Shown here piece by piece: positions 45,036 to 54,063 of a stretch of 64,000 nt of DNA; position 1 is the stretch's first letter, and each line of letters starts with the position of its first letter. The position numbers were made by a program, and so were the translations under genes. The notes under the pieces are model-generated. The model did not search any database, was not told where the DNA came from, and was given only the letters and a program-made list of their open reading frames with translations. The stretch is from positions 143,669 through 207,668 of the forward strand of contig NZ_SRHY01000004.1 of assembly GCF_004565465.1 (NCBI RefSeq). The letters are read 5' to 3'. This DNA is from Lentibacillus salicampi. GTDB taxonomy: Bacteria > Bacillota > Bacilli > Bacillales > Amphibacillaceae.

Positions 45036-45488
45036 ATGGTATGGCCGATTCAACAGCAGCCAACGAACAATATGCTGCCACGCCAAAGCTTTTTTCCGGG
45101 TGGGCCGCCCCAGCAGCCTCCAGTGGGCGGCATACAAAAATTGTTATCATCTCAAACTGCCCAAAATTTGTTATCACCGGAAAAAATAAATGGCTTCTCA
45201 CAAAAACTGGGTAATGTGCAACAAGTCCTTAAGGTCGTTCAATCCACCGCTCCAATTGTACAGCAGTATGGACCAATGGTAAAAAACCTGCCAGCCTTAT
45301 TCAAGATGATAAAGGCATTAAATGAAAGTGATCCTGAAGTTGATGAAGACGCTGCAGACGGCGATCAGACTGATAGTATAAACGAAACAGAGACATTGGA
45401 TTCATATGCAGAAGAAACGGATCCGATTGATACCGACCCTGTCGACACAATGAAATCTGGTGAATCAACCCCCAAACTGTTTATTTAA
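45036..45488 (+). CDS. yqfQ: YqfQ-like protein
   Basis: A 150-residue low-complexity protein. A Pro/Gln-rich head (PRQSFFPGGPPQQPP) leads into a helical middle (IVQQYGPMVKNLPALFKMIK) and an acidic Asp/Glu/Thr tail. It resembles the YqfQ (VrrA) family of Bacilli, of unknown function. ATG 45036 lies behind AAGGAGGAG; an upstream in-frame start runs through the hairpin repeat and is unlikely. Confidence 0.75.
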   Translation: MVWPIQQQPTNNMLPRQSFFPGGPPQQPPVGGIQKLLSSQTAQNLLSPEKINGFSQKLGNVQQVLKVVQSTAPIVQQYGPMVKNLPALFKMIKALNESDPEVDEDAADGDQTDSINETETLDSYAEETDPIDTDPVDTMKSGESTPKLFI

Positions 45489-45583
45489 TTTGTCAAAGAT
45501 CGAATTCATTCAAGCAAACCATTTGATATTTTTTATTAAAAACGAAAAAATAAGGGTAGGATAAACCTGAATGGAGGTATACT

Positions 45584-46546
45584 ATGACGACCGAATTAGC
45601 TACATTTGCAGGCGGTTGTTTCTGGTGCATGGTTGAGCCATTCGATCAGCGCCCCGGTATCGAAAAGATTGTGTCAGGTTATACAGGTGGACACATTGAA
45701 AACCCAACTTATGAACAGGTGTACTCAAATACAACCGGTCACGTGGAAGCAGTCCAAATCACATTCAATCCTGAACTCATGCCGTATGAAGAACTCGTCA
45801 ATACATTTTGGCAGCAAATTGATCCAACTGACGCCGGGGGGCAATTTAATGATCGCGGGGAGTCCTACCAAACTGCCATTTTCTACCACAATGAAAAACA
45901 GCGACAAATAGCCGAACAATCCAAACAAAAACTGGATAAAAGTGCAAAGTTTGCAAAACCAATCGTTACACCCATTCTCCCTGCTAAAACCTTTTATAGG
46001 GCAGAGGAGGAGCATCAGGACTACTATAAGAGGCAATCATTTCATTACCAGCTCTACAAAAAAGGATCTGGAAGAGAGGACTTTATAAAAGAAAATTGGA
46101 AAAAGGGAGCCGATCAATCCGACTTATCCGACTTAAAGGCAAAACTTACACCGATTCAGTACAGCGTCACACAGGAAAACGGAACCGAAAGACCTTTTAC
46201 CAATGAATATTGGGATAACGAGGATGAAGGAATCTACGTGGATCTTATTTCTGGAGATGTTCTATTTTCGTCACATGATAAATTTAATTCGAACTGCGGC
46301 TGGCCAAGCTTTACTAAACCGGTAGACCCATATAAGGTTGAAGAAAACACCGATACAAGTCATGGTATGGTTCGAACCGAGGTCAGGAGTAAAAATGCCG
46401 ATTCTCACTTGGGCCATGTCTTTGAAGACGGGCCACAGGATAGAGGCGGACTTCGTTACTGTATGAATTCGGCAGCCATGAAATTTATACCAAAAGAGGA
46501 AATGAAAGAAAAAGGGTACGAAAACTATTTATATCTTTTTAGTTAA
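45584..46546 (+). CDS. msrAB: Fused peptide methionine sulfoxide reductase MsrA/MsrB
   Basis: Repairs both S- and R-methionine sulfoxide in proteins. The 320-residue protein joins an MsrA domain (1-about 155, GGCFWCM with catalytic C12) to an MsrB domain (about 177-315, with SNCGWPSF and the catalytic C293 in [11 protein letters not shown]). It carries no signal peptide, so it is cytosolic. ATGGAGG precedes ATG. Fusions in the order A-B occur in several Firmicutes. Confidence 0.96.
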   Translation: MTTELATFAGGCFWCMVEPFDQRPGIEKIVSGYTGGHIENPTYEQVYSNTTGHVEAVQITFNPELMPYEELVNTFWQQIDPTDAGGQFNDRGESYQTAIFYHNEKQRQIAEQSKQKLDKSAKFAKPIVTPILPAKTFYRAEEEHQDYYKRQSFHYQLYKKGSGREDFIKENWKKGADQSDLSDLKAKLTPIQYSVTQENGTERPFTNEYWDNEDEGIYVDLISGDVLFSSHDKFNSNCGWPSFTKPVDPYKVEENTDTSHGMVRTEVRSKNADSHLGHVFEDGPQDRGGLRYCMNSAAMKFIPKEEMKEKGYENYLYLFS

Positions 46547-46592
46547 GTTGACAATAATATAGTTATGTAAACTAAATCGAGGGAGGCTAACC

Positions 46593-46799
46593 GTGATTCA
46601 CTTAAACTGGGAAAACAATGAAACAATTAAAACGATCGAATGCGTTCATGCCAATGCAGAAAAATTTATTATTCACAATAAATTAACACCTGGTAAGCAA
46701 TATGACGTCAAAAATGAAACGGATGAATTTTACTTTATTATTGATAACAGTAATCGGGTTGGCGGGTTTTATAAAAACTATTTTAAAGAAGTGGAATAA
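46593..46799 (+). CDS. DUF6501-type small protein
   Basis: A 68-residue soluble protein beginning MIHLNWENNETIKTIECVHA, with KNETDEFYFIIDNSNRVGGFYK. It resembles a small conserved Bacillaceae family annotated DUF6501; function unknown. The start is GTG behind GGGAGG. The terminator stem starts at its stop codon. Confidence 0.75.
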   Translation: MIHLNWENNETIKTIECVHANAEKFIIHNKLTPGKQYDVKNETDEFYFIIDNSNRVGGFYKNYFKEVE

Positions 46800-46823
46800 C
46801 AGGCCGCCCAGCCTGTTATTTTT
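46796..46823 (+). terminator. Terminator
   Basis: ATAACAGGC (46796-46804) and GCCTGTTAT (46811-46819) followed by TTTTC, between convergent genes. Confidence 0.85.
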
Positions 46824-46850
46824 CTACTTCTTCTACATTCTCCCAATGAT

Positions 46851-48041
46851 CTACAAATATAAATTTGCTAACATTATCCCAAGTGTTTCCTGATAAATTT
46901 CCTCGAATTGACCAAACGGCAATGGATTGACACCAGTGCCCAATTCAACCGTATAACCGGGACGTCTGAATTCCTGGATAAACCAGTCTTTATAACCGGC
47001 ATAGCTGTCTACATAACGTACTGGCTGATAGCCGCTCACTCGGGCGTACTCATGAACGATTGATTCCGATACGGGGGGTTCCAATCCTTCAAGACTCCAG
47101 TAAATCACTTCTCCTTGTGTATGGAAAGCGTTCATACGTACAAAGTCTCGTTCTTCGGCCAACGCTGCCATGGCAACAACCTCAGGTTCTGATAACGGGC
47201 AGGACCCGGGATAGTCCCTTGGCTGCGGTGAATTGGGTTTCCGTGCAGCTTCAACTTCCCAAAGTGCGGGATACTGATTATTCAGATCCACTCCAGCAAT
47301 ATTTGCTTTCCAGTTGGAAAAATCCGTGTCCTGGTTATTGAGCGTCAATACGTTATTCTGGTAAGCAGCAGCCGCAGATGCGCCTTCAAGCACCAGATTC
47401 ACCCCGTCCGGATTGACCATTGGAACGATTGATAAGTTTGTCTCAAAGAAGTAAGGAAGTAAATTCAGCCCGCGTATTGGCATTTTGTTTGTCAACGAGC
47501 GTGCGTATTCATTGATAAAGCGCATAATGACAGAAGTTGTTATCCATTCATTGGCATGAAACGATCCATCCAAATGGACTTGTTTATTTCCAGTACCTAT
47601 CTGTAATTCAATCATATCTTTTCCCATGACTGAGCTGCCGACCGCCTGCTGAAAGATAAATGGATAGAGAGCAGTCAGCTGGTCAATATCGCGAACCATT
47701 TTATCAAATGTGTAGTGATTCAAATCCGTTACTATTAAATTATCAACACGTTCCGGGATGGCTAGTTGCCAACCGACTTGCAGGCTTTGTGGGTCAATCG
47801 AGGGGTTGGTCGCCTGCAGCATATCGACTGGAATATTTCGCTCTATTGCAATACGCCACAATGTTTCATCTGCAGTTATTTGATGCTGATGTACCATATA
47901 TCCAGGTATTTTTACTGTCTGGCCGATGCTTAGTTGGTTAACGTCTAATTGCGGGTTTGATTGTTCAATCAGAACCAGTGGAACATCAAATAAGTTACTG
48001 TAATACCAAAAGGAATCATTTGGGCGAACGGTGACTTCCAT
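46851..48041 (-). CDS. LysM / M14 gamma-D-glutamyl-diamino acid endopeptidase
   Basis: A 396-residue peptidoglycan peptidase like endopeptidase I of Lysinibacillus sphaericus. Two LysM modules (about 3-47 and 50-96; each with a LSIGQTVKIP or LQVGWQLAIP end) precede an M14 carboxypeptidase-fold domain (about 103-396). The M14 domain has zinc ligands in FHANEW (H-x-x-E) and a later His, and the catalytic Glu in YTVELGTG. There is no signal peptide, which agrees with spore-coat or mother-cell enzymes of this type. GAGGAGGAG precedes ATG. Confidence 0.93.
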   Translation of the reverse strand: MEVTVRPNDSFWYYSNLFDVPLVLIEQSNPQLDVNQLSIGQTVKIPGYMVHQHQITADETLWRIAIERNIPVDMLQATNPSIDPQSLQVGWQLAIPERVDNLIVTDLNHYTFDKMVRDIDQLTALYPFIFQQAVGSSVMGKDMIELQIGTGNKQVHLDGSFHANEWITTSVIMRFINEYARSLTNKMPIRGLNLLPYFFETNLSIVPMVNPDGVNLVLEGASAAAAYQNNVLTLNNQDTDFSNWKANIAGVDLNNQYPALWEVEAARKPNSPQPRDYPGSCPLSEPEVVAMAALAEERDFVRMNAFHTQGEVIYWSLEGLEPPVSESIVHEYARVSGYQPVRYVDSYAGYKDWFIQEFRRPGYTVELGTGVNPLPFGQFEEIYQETLGIMLANLYL

Positions 48042-48114
48042 TCACAACGCTCCTCCTCAATTTTCTAGTTAATATAGAATATGTATAAACGCCCGCGTCT
48101 GTGTTATCTCGCTT

Positions 48115-48144
48115 GAAACAGAGGATAATATTTTGTAGTATAAT
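48115..48144 (+). promoter_or_regulatory. Promoter of the ferredoxin gene
   Basis: TATAAT (48139-48144), with a weak GAAACA (48115-48120) 18 bp upstream. Confidence 0.5.
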
Positions 48145-48186
48145 GAATAGGATTGTGTGGCTTTATTCTTGAAGGAGGAGATTTAC

Positions 48187-48426
48187 GTGGCTTTTGTTAT
48201 AACATCACCTTGTATAAATGAAAAATCAGGAGAATGTGTCGAAGTTTGTCCTGTTGACTGTATAGAAGAAGGCAAGGACATGTTTTATATCGATCCCGAT
48301 ATTTGTATCGACTGTGGCGCATGTGAAGCAGTTTGCCCAGTCGAAGCCATATATATGGAAGATGAGGTGCCAGAAGAGGAAGAAAAGTTCATTGGCTTGA
48401 ACGCCAAGTTTTTTGAAGAAGGTTAG
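48187..48426 (+). CDS. fdxA: 7Fe ferredoxin ([3Fe-4S][4Fe-4S])
   Basis: A 79-residue acidic electron carrier. The first cluster region reads C-x7-C-x3-C-P (CINEKSGECVEVCP), with a non-cysteine at the position that makes a 3Fe cluster. The second is the standard CIDCGACEAVCP. It is close to the 7Fe ferredoxins of Bacillus schlegelii and Thermus in my recollection. GTG 48187 lies behind AAGGAGG; an in-frame ATG at 48157 would span that site. A repeat element starts inside its stop codon. Confidence 0.95.
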   Translation: MAFVITSPCINEKSGECVEVCPVDCIEEGKDMFYIDPDICIDCGACEAVCPVEAIYMEDEVPEEEEKFIGLNAKFFEEG

Positions 48427-48604
48427 ATAAGAAAGGAGCAGGGCGCCTTGTTCACCACCGAAAAGCTTAAGCTAGCATTTATAGTGGCGGTTTTTGCCAC
48501 GTAAAATGATGGCTTAAGACCTCGAGGGGGCAGGCGCTGGAGCTGGACATGGCTATTGCTGACAAAAAGCTTCATATAGCCAAAAATTTTATACTTTCTT
48601 ATCT
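48425..48604 (+). repeat. MITE-like element, standard subtype (copy 4)
   Basis: A 180-bp element with perfect 11-bp terminal inverted repeats, AGATAAGAAAG (48425-48435) and CTTTCTTATCT (48594-48604). Inside are GGGCGCC with GGCGC, the hairpin GTGGCGGTTTTTGCCAC, and GCTTAAG blocks that can pair, so the RNA could fold into a branched structure. It aligns end to end with copy 3. Confidence 0.8.
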
Positions 48605-48647
48605 TTTAAAAAAGGAAAGTGCTGAAATTCATGCCCCTATCCGAAAT

Positions 48648-48679
48648 AAAAGCCGCTATCACTGATGATAGCGGCTTTT
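48648..48679. terminator. Terminator between ferredoxin and acyP
   Basis: AAAAGCCGCTATCA (48648-48661) and TGATAGCGGCTTTT (48666-48679) form a perfect 14-bp stem, usable on both strands. The 308-bp gap holds this and the repeat, no gene. Confidence 0.82.
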
Positions 48680-48734
48680 ACTTTATCCTGCATCATCCAT
48701 TTATCGCAGGAAAGCACACCACACGATTGAAGGA

Positions 48735-49004
48735 TCACTTTATGGAAAAACCGCTGTAACCTTTTTCATCCTGTTGCGTGTCCACCTGCATATCTGTCAC
48801 CTTAATAGACGGACTGAATCCTTTCTTCAACTCATTTAGAAATGTATGAACCTGTCTGTCTCTACCTTCAACTTCCAATTCAACTGTACCATCAGACTTG
48901 TTTTGAACCCATCCATTTAAATGATAGTGGCCAGCCTGTTGCTGAGTGGAAAATCTGAAACCGACGCCTTGTACGCGTCCACTTACAATGACATGTGCCA
49001 GCAT
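48735..49004 (-). CDS. acyP: Acylphosphatase
   Basis: Hydrolyses acyl phosphates. The 89-residue product has the signature SGRVQGVGFRF with the phosphate-binding Arg, and the catalytic Asn in GWVQNKSDGTVE, plus GYSGFSIK at the C-terminus. The start at 49004 has AAAGGAGACGG upstream; a longer frame exists but lacks a site. Confidence 0.96.
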   Translation of the reverse strand: MLAHVIVSGRVQGVGFRFSTQQQAGHYHLNGWVQNKSDGTVELEVEGRDRQVHTFLNELKKGFSPSIKVTDMQVDTQQDEKGYSGFSIK

Positions 49005-49137
49005 ATTTACCGTCTCCTTTCCTACTATATTGTATATCCGTCCATTGCATAACGAAAACCATCCGATTTTACTGCCCACCAAACGATTAAGCTTATTCTT
49101 CAATAAATTCTTTTCGACAATACTGTTACTGGAATTC

Positions 49138-49153
49138 CGTGATAATTATCACA
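49138..49153 (+). promoter_or_regulatory. FNR-type operator upstream of the nitrate reductase cluster
   Basis: CGTGATAATTATCACA differs at one position from the FNR box TGTGA-N6-TCACA, and its core GTGATAATTATCAC is a perfect palindrome. It lies 125 bp before the hemerythrin-like gene that opens the nar cluster. TATAAA at 49190 or a poorer -10 near 49175 could be the promoter. The regulator gene is not in the window. Confidence 0.6.
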
Positions 49154-49278
49154 TAAATAGAAATTTTCTTCGACATCAATTGTCCCTCGTATAAATGGAT
49201 GATATCCTGAAGTCAATAACAGAAAACAAATCAAATGATTATATTCATTACAAAACAAACACAGTGAGGTGAATCGAA

Positions 49279-49701
49279 ATGTCCGGTCCTGCACTCAAAC
49301 ATGTCGATAGTCATACCGCCATTCATGATGCAGCATTAAATGAAGCCATCGAGTTGACGAACATGCTCGACAAACTTTATCAGGATAACCAAAAGGAAAA
49401 GGCATTGGAACTGGCGTATGTTGTTATTGAACAATGGGAAACAAGAACATTAGCACATGCCGATGCAGAAGAAGAAGGGTTATATAAGGATTTGGTTGAG
49501 GAAAACCCGGAAATTAAAGATGATATTGTCGCTTTGACACGGGATCATGATTTATTGCGTTTAATCGTCGATGACATTAAACAGGAACTTCCGGAAAAAG
49601 GGATTAACGATGCGACCATACAGCGTTTTCAATCCTTAATTATTGTTGACGAACTCCATAACGAAAAAGAAATGGACGTACTTCCTGACCACGATCATTA
49701 A
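49279..49701 (+). CDS. Hemerythrin-like HHE domain protein
   Basis: A 140-residue four-helix protein with metal-binding pattern residues in DSHTAIHDAAL, AHADAEEEGLY, TRDHDLLRL and DELHNEKEMDVLP. This is the layout of a di-iron or heme-binding HHE (hemerythrin) domain. Such proteins bind oxygen or NO, or sense redox state. It lies first in a rightward run ending in narGHJI, all with short gaps, behind an FNR-like site, so an anaerobic or NO-related role is likely but inferred. A GAGGTGA site precedes ATG. Confidence 0.85.
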   Translation: MSGPALKHVDSHTAIHDAALNEAIELTNMLDKLYQDNQKEKALELAYVVIEQWETRTLAHADAEEEGLYKDLVEENPEIKDDIVALTRDHDLLRLIVDDIKQELPEKGINDATIQRFQSLIIVDELHNEKEMDVLPDHDH

Positions 49702-49731
49702 CTGACACATATCAAACTGGAGGTGAAATGA

Positions 49732-50055
49732 TTGAGCTTTGAACAAACATCATCCAAACCGGAACACCCGATGCGTATCATTTTACCAGACTTGTACAAC
49801 GAGCTAACCGAAAAACTGGATGAACATCACAACATTCACCAATACGATATTCAGGCACGGGTATTGGAGGATCATTCGGGATTTGAAGCCATCATTTACT
49901 TTGGAGATGGTTTTACACATAAGGAGTCACACTATTTTTCAAATGAAGCAATTGAAAATTCATATGACGGGCTGCCTGAATTCACAGAAAAAATCGGAAC
50001 TGCCTGTAAGGAAGTTATGATTGCCGATTACTATAAAATGATGCGTCCGAAGTAA
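49732..50055 (+). CDS. Nar-cluster hypothetical protein, 107 residues
   Basis: A soluble protein without cysteines, signal or membrane segments (begins MSFEQTSSKPEHPMRIILPD; contains a GFEAIIYFGDGFTHKESHYF stretch of likely beta strands). I do not recognise the family. The start is TTG behind GGAGGTGA. It lies 30 bases after the HHE gene and 26 before the next small gene, so it is part of the same transcript as narGHJI. Confidence 0.7.
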   Translation: MSFEQTSSKPEHPMRIILPDLYNELTEKLDEHHNIHQYDIQARVLEDHSGFEAIIYFGDGFTHKESHYFSNEAIENSYDGLPEFTEKIGTACKEVMIADYYKMMRPK

Positions 50056-50081
50056 CTTCCAAACGAGAGGAGTGTATCAAT

Positions 50082-50369
50082 TTGTTTTTATTTGAAGATG
50101 AAGCCAATACCGTCCAGGACCGGGAAGATTTGCTTTCCATTTTAAAAATGCGTTTTGGCGAAATCCCTCCGAAAATAATAGAATCCATTTACGATATTAA
50201 AGCATATGAAACATTGGAGCGCCTAATATTGGTAGCGTCCAATGTTCCGAGTTTGAAAATATTTCTGGAGGAACTTGAAGAAGGAGAAGGAAGTTTCCGG
50301 ATATTAGGCGACCGTTTTAACCCAATTGAAGCACAGTATAAGGGAGGTGGGGCAGATGGAGAAAAATAA
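50082..50369 (+). CDS. Nar-cluster hypothetical protein, 95 residues
   Basis: A small acidic helical protein. The segment LKMRFGEIPPKIIESIYDI followed by YETLERLILVASNVPSLKIF recalls the C-terminal DUF4351-type module (RFG-x-(I/L)P pattern) of Rpn/PD-(D/E)XK-like proteins, but no nuclease part is present. The start is TTG with GAGAGGAG upstream. The end overlaps narG by 14 bases, so translation is coupled; this suggests a role tied to NarG synthesis or assembly. That is inference. Confidence 0.65.
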   Translation: MFLFEDEANTVQDREDLLSILKMRFGEIPPKIIESIYDIKAYETLERLILVASNVPSLKIFLEELEEGEGSFRILGDRFNPIEAQYKGGGADGEK

Positions 50370-53300
50370 AAATAAACTTTTTGAGAAATTACGGCACCTT
50401 AAACCGGGAAACCGGCTTAATGACGGCTGGACTGAAGAAAGTCCGCGTCCGCGTGATGCAGAGGACATATACCGTAGAAGATGGCAGCATGATAAAGTTG
50501 TCCGTTCAACACACGGTGTGAACTGCACAGGTTCGTGCAGCTGGAAGATTTATGTGAAGGATGGCATTATCACCTCCGAAACACAGCAGACCGATTATCC
50601 AAGTACCGGTGATGACTTTCCGGAATATGAGCCGCGCGGATGTCCAAGAGGGGCAAGTTTTTCCTGGTACACGTATAGTCCCATCAGAGTAAAATATCCG
50701 TATATACGAAGTGATTTATATGAATTATGGAAAGAAGAACGGCAAAAAAGTTCGGATGCTGTCGAAGCATGGGCTAATATCGTCAGTGATCCAGTGAAAC
50801 GTGATAAATATGTAAGTGCCCGCGGGAAGGGTGGTTTTGTTCGGGCAACCTGGCAGGATATGTGTGAAATGATCGCAAGCGCCAGCATTCAAACAATTAA
50901 AAAGTACGGTCCTGATCGTGTCGCAGGCTTCAGTCCTATCCCAGCCATGTCGATGGTTAGTTATGCAGCAGGAACCCGCTTTCTGTCCTTAATCGGTGGG
51001 ACGATTTTAAGTTTTTATGACTGGTATGCTGATTTACCGCCTGCATCTCCACAAGTATGGGGTGAACAGACTGACGTCCCGGAAAGTGCCGACTGGTATA
51101 ACTCCAAATACTTTATTATTTGGGGTACCAACCTGCCGCAGACACGGACACCGGATGCCCATTTCATGGTGGAAGCTAGATATAATGGCACAAAGGTTGT
51201 CGGTGTCAGTCCGGACTATGCCGAATATGAAAAGTTTGCTGATATGTGGCTGCCGGCAAAAGCAGGAACAGACGCAGCACTGGCGATGGCCATGACACAT
51301 GTGATTTTAAAAGAATTTTATGTCAACAAAGAAACGCCTTATTTCAATGCTTATACCAAAAAATATACCGATTTGCCATACCTGGTTACGATAGATGGAC
51401 AAAACGGTGATTATCGCAGCGACCGTTTTCTCCGTGCATCCGACATAACTGACGCACATGAACTGGGAGAATGGAAAACCTTGGTATGGGATGCTGTAAC
51501 AGATCAGCTGGAAACACCGAATGGCAGTTTGGGCTTCCGCTGGGATGGCGGAAGCAAATGGAACCTGCAACTGGATAAAAAGGATGGCGGTCTGATCGAA
51601 CCGGAGCTAAGTTTCATCGACAAATCCGATGAGACCGTAATGGTCAGCTTCCCTTACTTTGCCGAAAAAGACGGAGACCTTGTCAAACGCGGTGTACCGG
51701 TAAAAACCATTCAAGACAAAGATGGGCATATGCTTAAAGTGACAACGGTCTATGACTTAATGATGGCCCATACCGGTGTTGATCGGAACCTGCCTGGCGA
51801 CTACCCGACAGACTATGATGATCCGAAACCATACACGCCTGCCTGGCAGGAATCGATTACCGGAGTTAATAGGAACCATGTAATTAAAGTTGCCAAAGAA
51901 TTTGCAGACAATGCAGAGCGCACCAAAGGTAAATCAATGATCGCACTTGGTGGCGGGACGAATCATTGGTTCCACAGTGATCAAATTTACCGGGCTATTT
52001 TGAATCTGGTCTTGTTAACAGGTTCACAAGGTGTTAACGGTGGAGGCTGGGCGCATTATGTCGGTCAGGAAAAAGTCAGACCTCAGGAAGGCTGGCAGCA
52101 AGTCGCCTTTGCCGGTGACTGGCAAAAAGCGCCCCGGCATCAGAACGGTACATCGTATTTCTATTTTGTTACTGACCAGTACCGTTACGAAGCATTGCCT
52201 GATGACAATGAGAGAACGGAATGGGGAGGCAAGTATAATTCGATGCACCCAGCTGATTTGAACGCGTTATCAGCAAGGCTCGGCTGGCTCCCTTCGTATC
52301 CGCAGTTTTCACAAAACTCGATTGATCTCGTGAAAGAAAGCCGTGAGCGGGGCGCACAGTCTGAGCAGGAAATCATCAATGATATTGTCAGCAGGATCAA
52401 AAACGAGAAAATCGATTGGGCCATAGAAAATCCGGACGATCCACGAAACTTCCCGAGAGTATTTTTTAATTGGCGATCCAACCTGCTGGGGGACAGTGGA
52501 AAAGGACATGAATTTTTCGTGAAACATCTGGTTGGTGGCGATAATCAAGTACTGGCTGAACCGGAGAATTCATGGCAGCCGGAAACTGTTAAAACAGAGG
52601 GGGAAGCACCAACCGGAAAAGCTGATTTACTAGTCAGTGTGGATTTCCGCATGACAAGTTCAGGCCTGTTTTCCGATATTGTGCTGCCGGCTGCAACATG
52701 GTACGAAAAATTTGATATCAGCAGTACGGACTTGCATCCATTTGTACACCCGTTCAACGCGGCCATTACACCTCCATGGGAAGCTAAAAGTGACTGGAAT
52801 ACGTTCCGGGAAATCAGTAAAGTGTTTTCAGATCTTGCCGACAAACATCTGCCGGCAACCGAGGAACTTGTTGCATCCCCGCTTGGACACGACACGCCAG
52901 GGGAGATAGCCCAATCACTTGGGAAAGTTAAGGACTGGCGGAAAGGTGAAGTGGAAGCCATACCAGGCAAAACAATGCCAAACATGAAGATTGTGGAACG
53001 TGATTATCCGAATCTTTATCAAAAAATGACGACAATAGGGCCTTTGATCAAAAAAGGTTACGGCGGAAAAGGTGTCATCATTCCAGGTGAAGAAGTATAC
53101 GAAGACCTGGAGAAGCGACTCGGAAAATCAAAACGGGAAGGAATCGGAAAAGGGAATCCGGATTTATATACGGATGTTCAGGCCATCAATGCCATTCTGT
53201 CCATGTCTGGTGCTACCAACGGCAAACGAGCTGTTGCCGGATGGAAGTCACTTGAAGCTAAAACCGGCCAAAAATTGGAGGAGATCGCAAAACCTCGGGC

Positions 53301-54063
53301 AGAGGAAGATCATACCTTACGAGACTTAAGTATTCAACCGCGCAATGCCATTTCAACGCCGGTATGGAGCGGACTTGAGAAGGATCACCGACGCTATTCG
53401 CCATTCACCGTCAATACCGAGTATAATATTCCGTGGCGCACATTAACCGGACGGCAAAGTTTTTATCTCGATCATGAGGTGATGCTTGACTATGGGGAAG
53501 GGCTCCCGCTGTATTTGCCGCCTTTACGCTATGGACCATTCCTGAAGAAAGAGGAGGGCGTGGAAGAAAACGAAAACAAATCGATTACGGTCAGATATCT
53601 GACGCCACACCAAAAATGGGGCATTCACACAATGTTTACGGATACAACCCATATGTCGACATTGTTTAGAGGATGGCAGACTATCTGGATGAACGAAGAA
53701 GATGCTGCTTCCATCGATCTGAAGGATAACGATTTTGTTGAGGTCTACAACCGTAACGGTGCCATCGCAGCAAGAGTTGTCGTGACCTATAGGATACCAA
53801 AAGGAATGGCTTATATGTACCACGCTCAGGACAGGACATTAGGTGTACCGGCAACTACCATTAACAAGCAGCTTGGCGGAAACCGCAACAAACGCGGCGG
53901 AACCCACAATAGTGTTACGCGGGTAACGCTGAAAGGAACGCATATGGTCGGCGGGTACTCACAATTAAGCTATGGGTTCAACTACTACGGGCCTACTGGT
54001 CATCAACGGGATACAATAGCCGTTATCAGAGCTTTGAAGGAGGTTGATTGGCTTGAAAATTAA
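50356..54063 (+). CDS. narG: Respiratory nitrate reductase, catalytic alpha subunit
   Basis: Molybdenum bis-MGD enzyme reducing nitrate to nitrite with electrons from NarHI. The 1235-residue product has the FS0 cluster pattern H53-x3-C57-x3-C61-x34-C96 (HGVNCTGSC ... RGCPRG), typical of membrane-bound NarG with a His ligand. The whole molybdopterin oxidoreductase body is present, including the GGGTNHWFHSDQIYRA and RMTSSGLFSDIVLPA segments and a C-terminal dinucleotide-binding domain. ATG 50356 lies behind AGGGAGGTGG; a longer frame reads back into the preceding gene. It overlaps narH by 11 bases. Confidence 0.97.
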   Translation: MEKNKNKLFEKLRHLKPGNRLNDGWTEESPRPRDAEDIYRRRWQHDKVVRSTHGVNCTGSCSWKIYVKDGIITSETQQTDYPSTGDDFPEYEPRGCPRGASFSWYTYSPIRVKYPYIRSDLYELWKEERQKSSDAVEAWANIVSDPVKRDKYVSARGKGGFVRATWQDMCEMIASASIQTIKKYGPDRVAGFSPIPAMSMVSYAAGTRFLSLIGGTILSFYDWYADLPPASPQVWGEQTDVPESADWYNSKYFIIWGTNLPQTRTPDAHFMVEARYNGTKVVGVSPDYAEYEKFADMWLPAKAGTDAALAMAMTHVILKEFYVNKETPYFNAYTKKYTDLPYLVTIDGQNGDYRSDRFLRASDITDAHELGEWKTLVWDAVTDQLETPNGSLGFRWDGGSKWNLQLDKKDGGLIEPELSFIDKSDETVMVSFPYFAEKDGDLVKRGVPVKTIQDKDGHMLKVTTVYDLMMAHTGVDRNLPGDYPTDYDDPKPYTPAWQESITGVNRNHVIKVAKEFADNAERTKGKSMIALGGGTNHWFHSDQIYRAILNLVLLTGSQGVNGGGWAHYVGQEKVRPQEGWQQVAFAGDWQKAPRHQNGTSYFYFVTDQYRYEALPDDNERTEWGGKYNSMHPADLNALSARLGWLPSYPQFSQNSIDLVKESRERGAQSEQEIINDIVSRIKNEKIDWAIENPDDPRNFPRVFFNWRSNLLGDSGKGHEFFVKHLVGGDNQVLAEPENSWQPETVKTEGEAPTGKADLLVSVDFRMTSSGLFSDIVLPAATWYEKFDISSTDLHPFVHPFNAAITPPWEAKSDWNTFREISKVFSDLADKHLPATEELVASPLGHDTPGEIAQSLGKVKDWRKGEVEAIPGKTMPNMKIVERDYPNLYQKMTTIGPLIKKGYGGKGVIIPGEEVYEDLEKRLGKSKREGIGKGNPDLYTDVQAINAILSMSGATNGKRAVAGWKSLEAKTGQKLEEIAKPRAEEDHTLRDLSIQPRNAISTPVWSGLEKDHRRYSPFTVNTEYNIPWRTLTGRQSFYLDHEVMLDYGEGLPLYLPPLRYGPFLKKEEGVEENENKSITVRYLTPHQKWGIHTMFTDTTHMSTLFRGWQTIWMNEEDAASIDLKDNDFVEVYNRNGAIAARVVVTYRIPKGMAYMYHAQDRTLGVPATTINKQLGGNRNKRGGTHNSVTRVTLKGTHMVGGYSQLSYGFNYYGPTGHQRDTIAVIRALKEVDWLEN

